Of a stretch of DNA of 50,171 nt, positions 49,968 through 50,171 are shown piece after piece. The notes beneath the pieces were generated by a model. The model was not told the origin of the DNA, ran no database searches, and saw only the letters and a program-made list of their open reading frames with translations. Location: the NCBI RefSeq assembly GCF_006386545.1, contig NZ_SWAR01000040.1, forward strand, positions 1-50,171, read 5' to 3'. Position 1 is the first letter of the stretch, and every line of letters begins with the position of its first letter. A program made the translations under genes and the position numbers. This DNA comes from Methylibium rhizosphaerae (lineage in GTDB: Bacteria > Pseudomonadota > Gammaproteobacteria > Burkholderiales > Burkholderiaceae_C).

Positions 49968-50171
49968 ATGTCCGCCATCGTTGACGGAGTGCTCGCAGCC
50001 GGCCGCGCCGACCTGACCGCGCTGGCCGCCGGCCTGCTCAGCCAGAACAACCGGCTGCTGGCCATCGAGACGGCCCTGCCCAGCACCACGCTGGTGGTCG
50101 AGCGGCTGTCCGGCACCGAAGGCATCAACACCCTGGGCGGCTTCGAGATCGACTGCCTGTCGCCCAGCGCC
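49968..50171 (+). CDS. vgrG: Type VI secretion tip protein VgrG, 3' truncated by the window edge
   Basis: 68 residues are visible from ATG 49968, which follows a strong AGGGAGGAG site. The segment LVVERLSGTEGINTLGGFEIDCLSPSA matches the opening strand of the gp27-like domain of VgrG, where (L/V)-x-x-x-x-G-x-E-x-(L/I)-x-x-x-F-x-x-x-(C/L)-x-S is conserved. VgrG trimers form the spike of the type VI secretion tube. The upstream three-gene operon is on the same strand and likely encodes associated effector, immunity or adaptor functions. The C-terminal end, which would tell whether this is an evolved VgrG, is outside the window. Confidence 0.85.
   Translation, partial: MSAIVDGVLAAGRADLTALAAGLLSQNNRLLAIETALPSTTLVVERLSGTEGINTLGGFEIDCLSPSA

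Overview
High-GC DNA with dense coding, frequent ATGA/TTGA/GTGA stop-start overlaps and a mix of LamB-like porin, TonB receptor, RTX and type VI secretion genes suggests a Gram-negative betaproteobacterium of the Burkholderiales type (Roseateles/Rhizobacter-like; inferred from gene content only, no marker gene is present). The window is dominated by genes for sensing, cutting, importing and oxidising a fucose-containing polysaccharide.

Layout. (1) 1-5878, plus: the 3' part of a large RTX calcium-binding protein, translationally overlapped by a GT-B glycosyltransferase. (2) 6061-13444, minus: TonB-dependent receptor, extracellular solute-binding protein and unorthodox hybrid histidine kinase, the last two sharing an ATGA overlap; no ABC permease or ATPase is beside them. 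(3) 13557-16062: a scarred segment with a subtilase pseudogene, a 20-bp palindrome, an NAD(P)-binding oxidoreductase and an IS110-type transposase remnant. (4) 16074-21984, minus: alginate-lyase-like protein with FN3/LamG-type C-terminus, a lipoprotein of an unrecognised putative glycosidase family, and a GH74 xyloglucanase-like lipoprotein. (5) 22400-35687: divergent IclR regulator, then a long plus-strand L-fucose operon: 2-keto-3-deoxy-L-fuconate dehydrogenase, sugar ABC importer (ATPase, permease, binding protein), diketo-deoxyfuconate hydrolase, L-fuconate dehydratase, L-fucose dehydrogenase, a small secreted ORF, a LamB-like porin and a GH95 alpha-L-fucosidase with two inserted carbohydrate-binding modules. 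(6) 35942-47036: three related winged-helix regulators, a DsbC-like disulfide isomerase, a ricin-lectin protein carrying the same unrecognised domain as in block 4, and a CE2-like esterase. (7) 47136-50171, plus: a frameshifted small gene, then a three-gene overlapping operon (small protein, polytopic membrane protein, nucleoside deaminase) leading into the start of a type VI secretion vgrG.

How it fits together (inference): GH74, CE2-like esterase, lyase-like protein, GH95 and the two unknown-family proteins would depolymerise and defucosylate a branched, possibly acetylated polymer such as fucosylated xyloglucan or a fucose/uronate exopolysaccharide. The TonB receptor and porin admit products, the ABC system imports L-fucose, and the non-phosphorylative pathway converts it to pyruvate plus L-lactate. 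IclR probably acts at a tandem repeat found at the operon start, while the solute-binding protein/histidine kinase pair probably senses a periplasmic oligosaccharide. L-fuconolactonase and fucose mutarotase are not in the window. The best candidates for something undescribed are the six-cysteine putative glycosidase family (two copies), the binding-protein/kinase sensor, the RTX/glycosyltransferase pair and the vgrG-linked deaminase operon.
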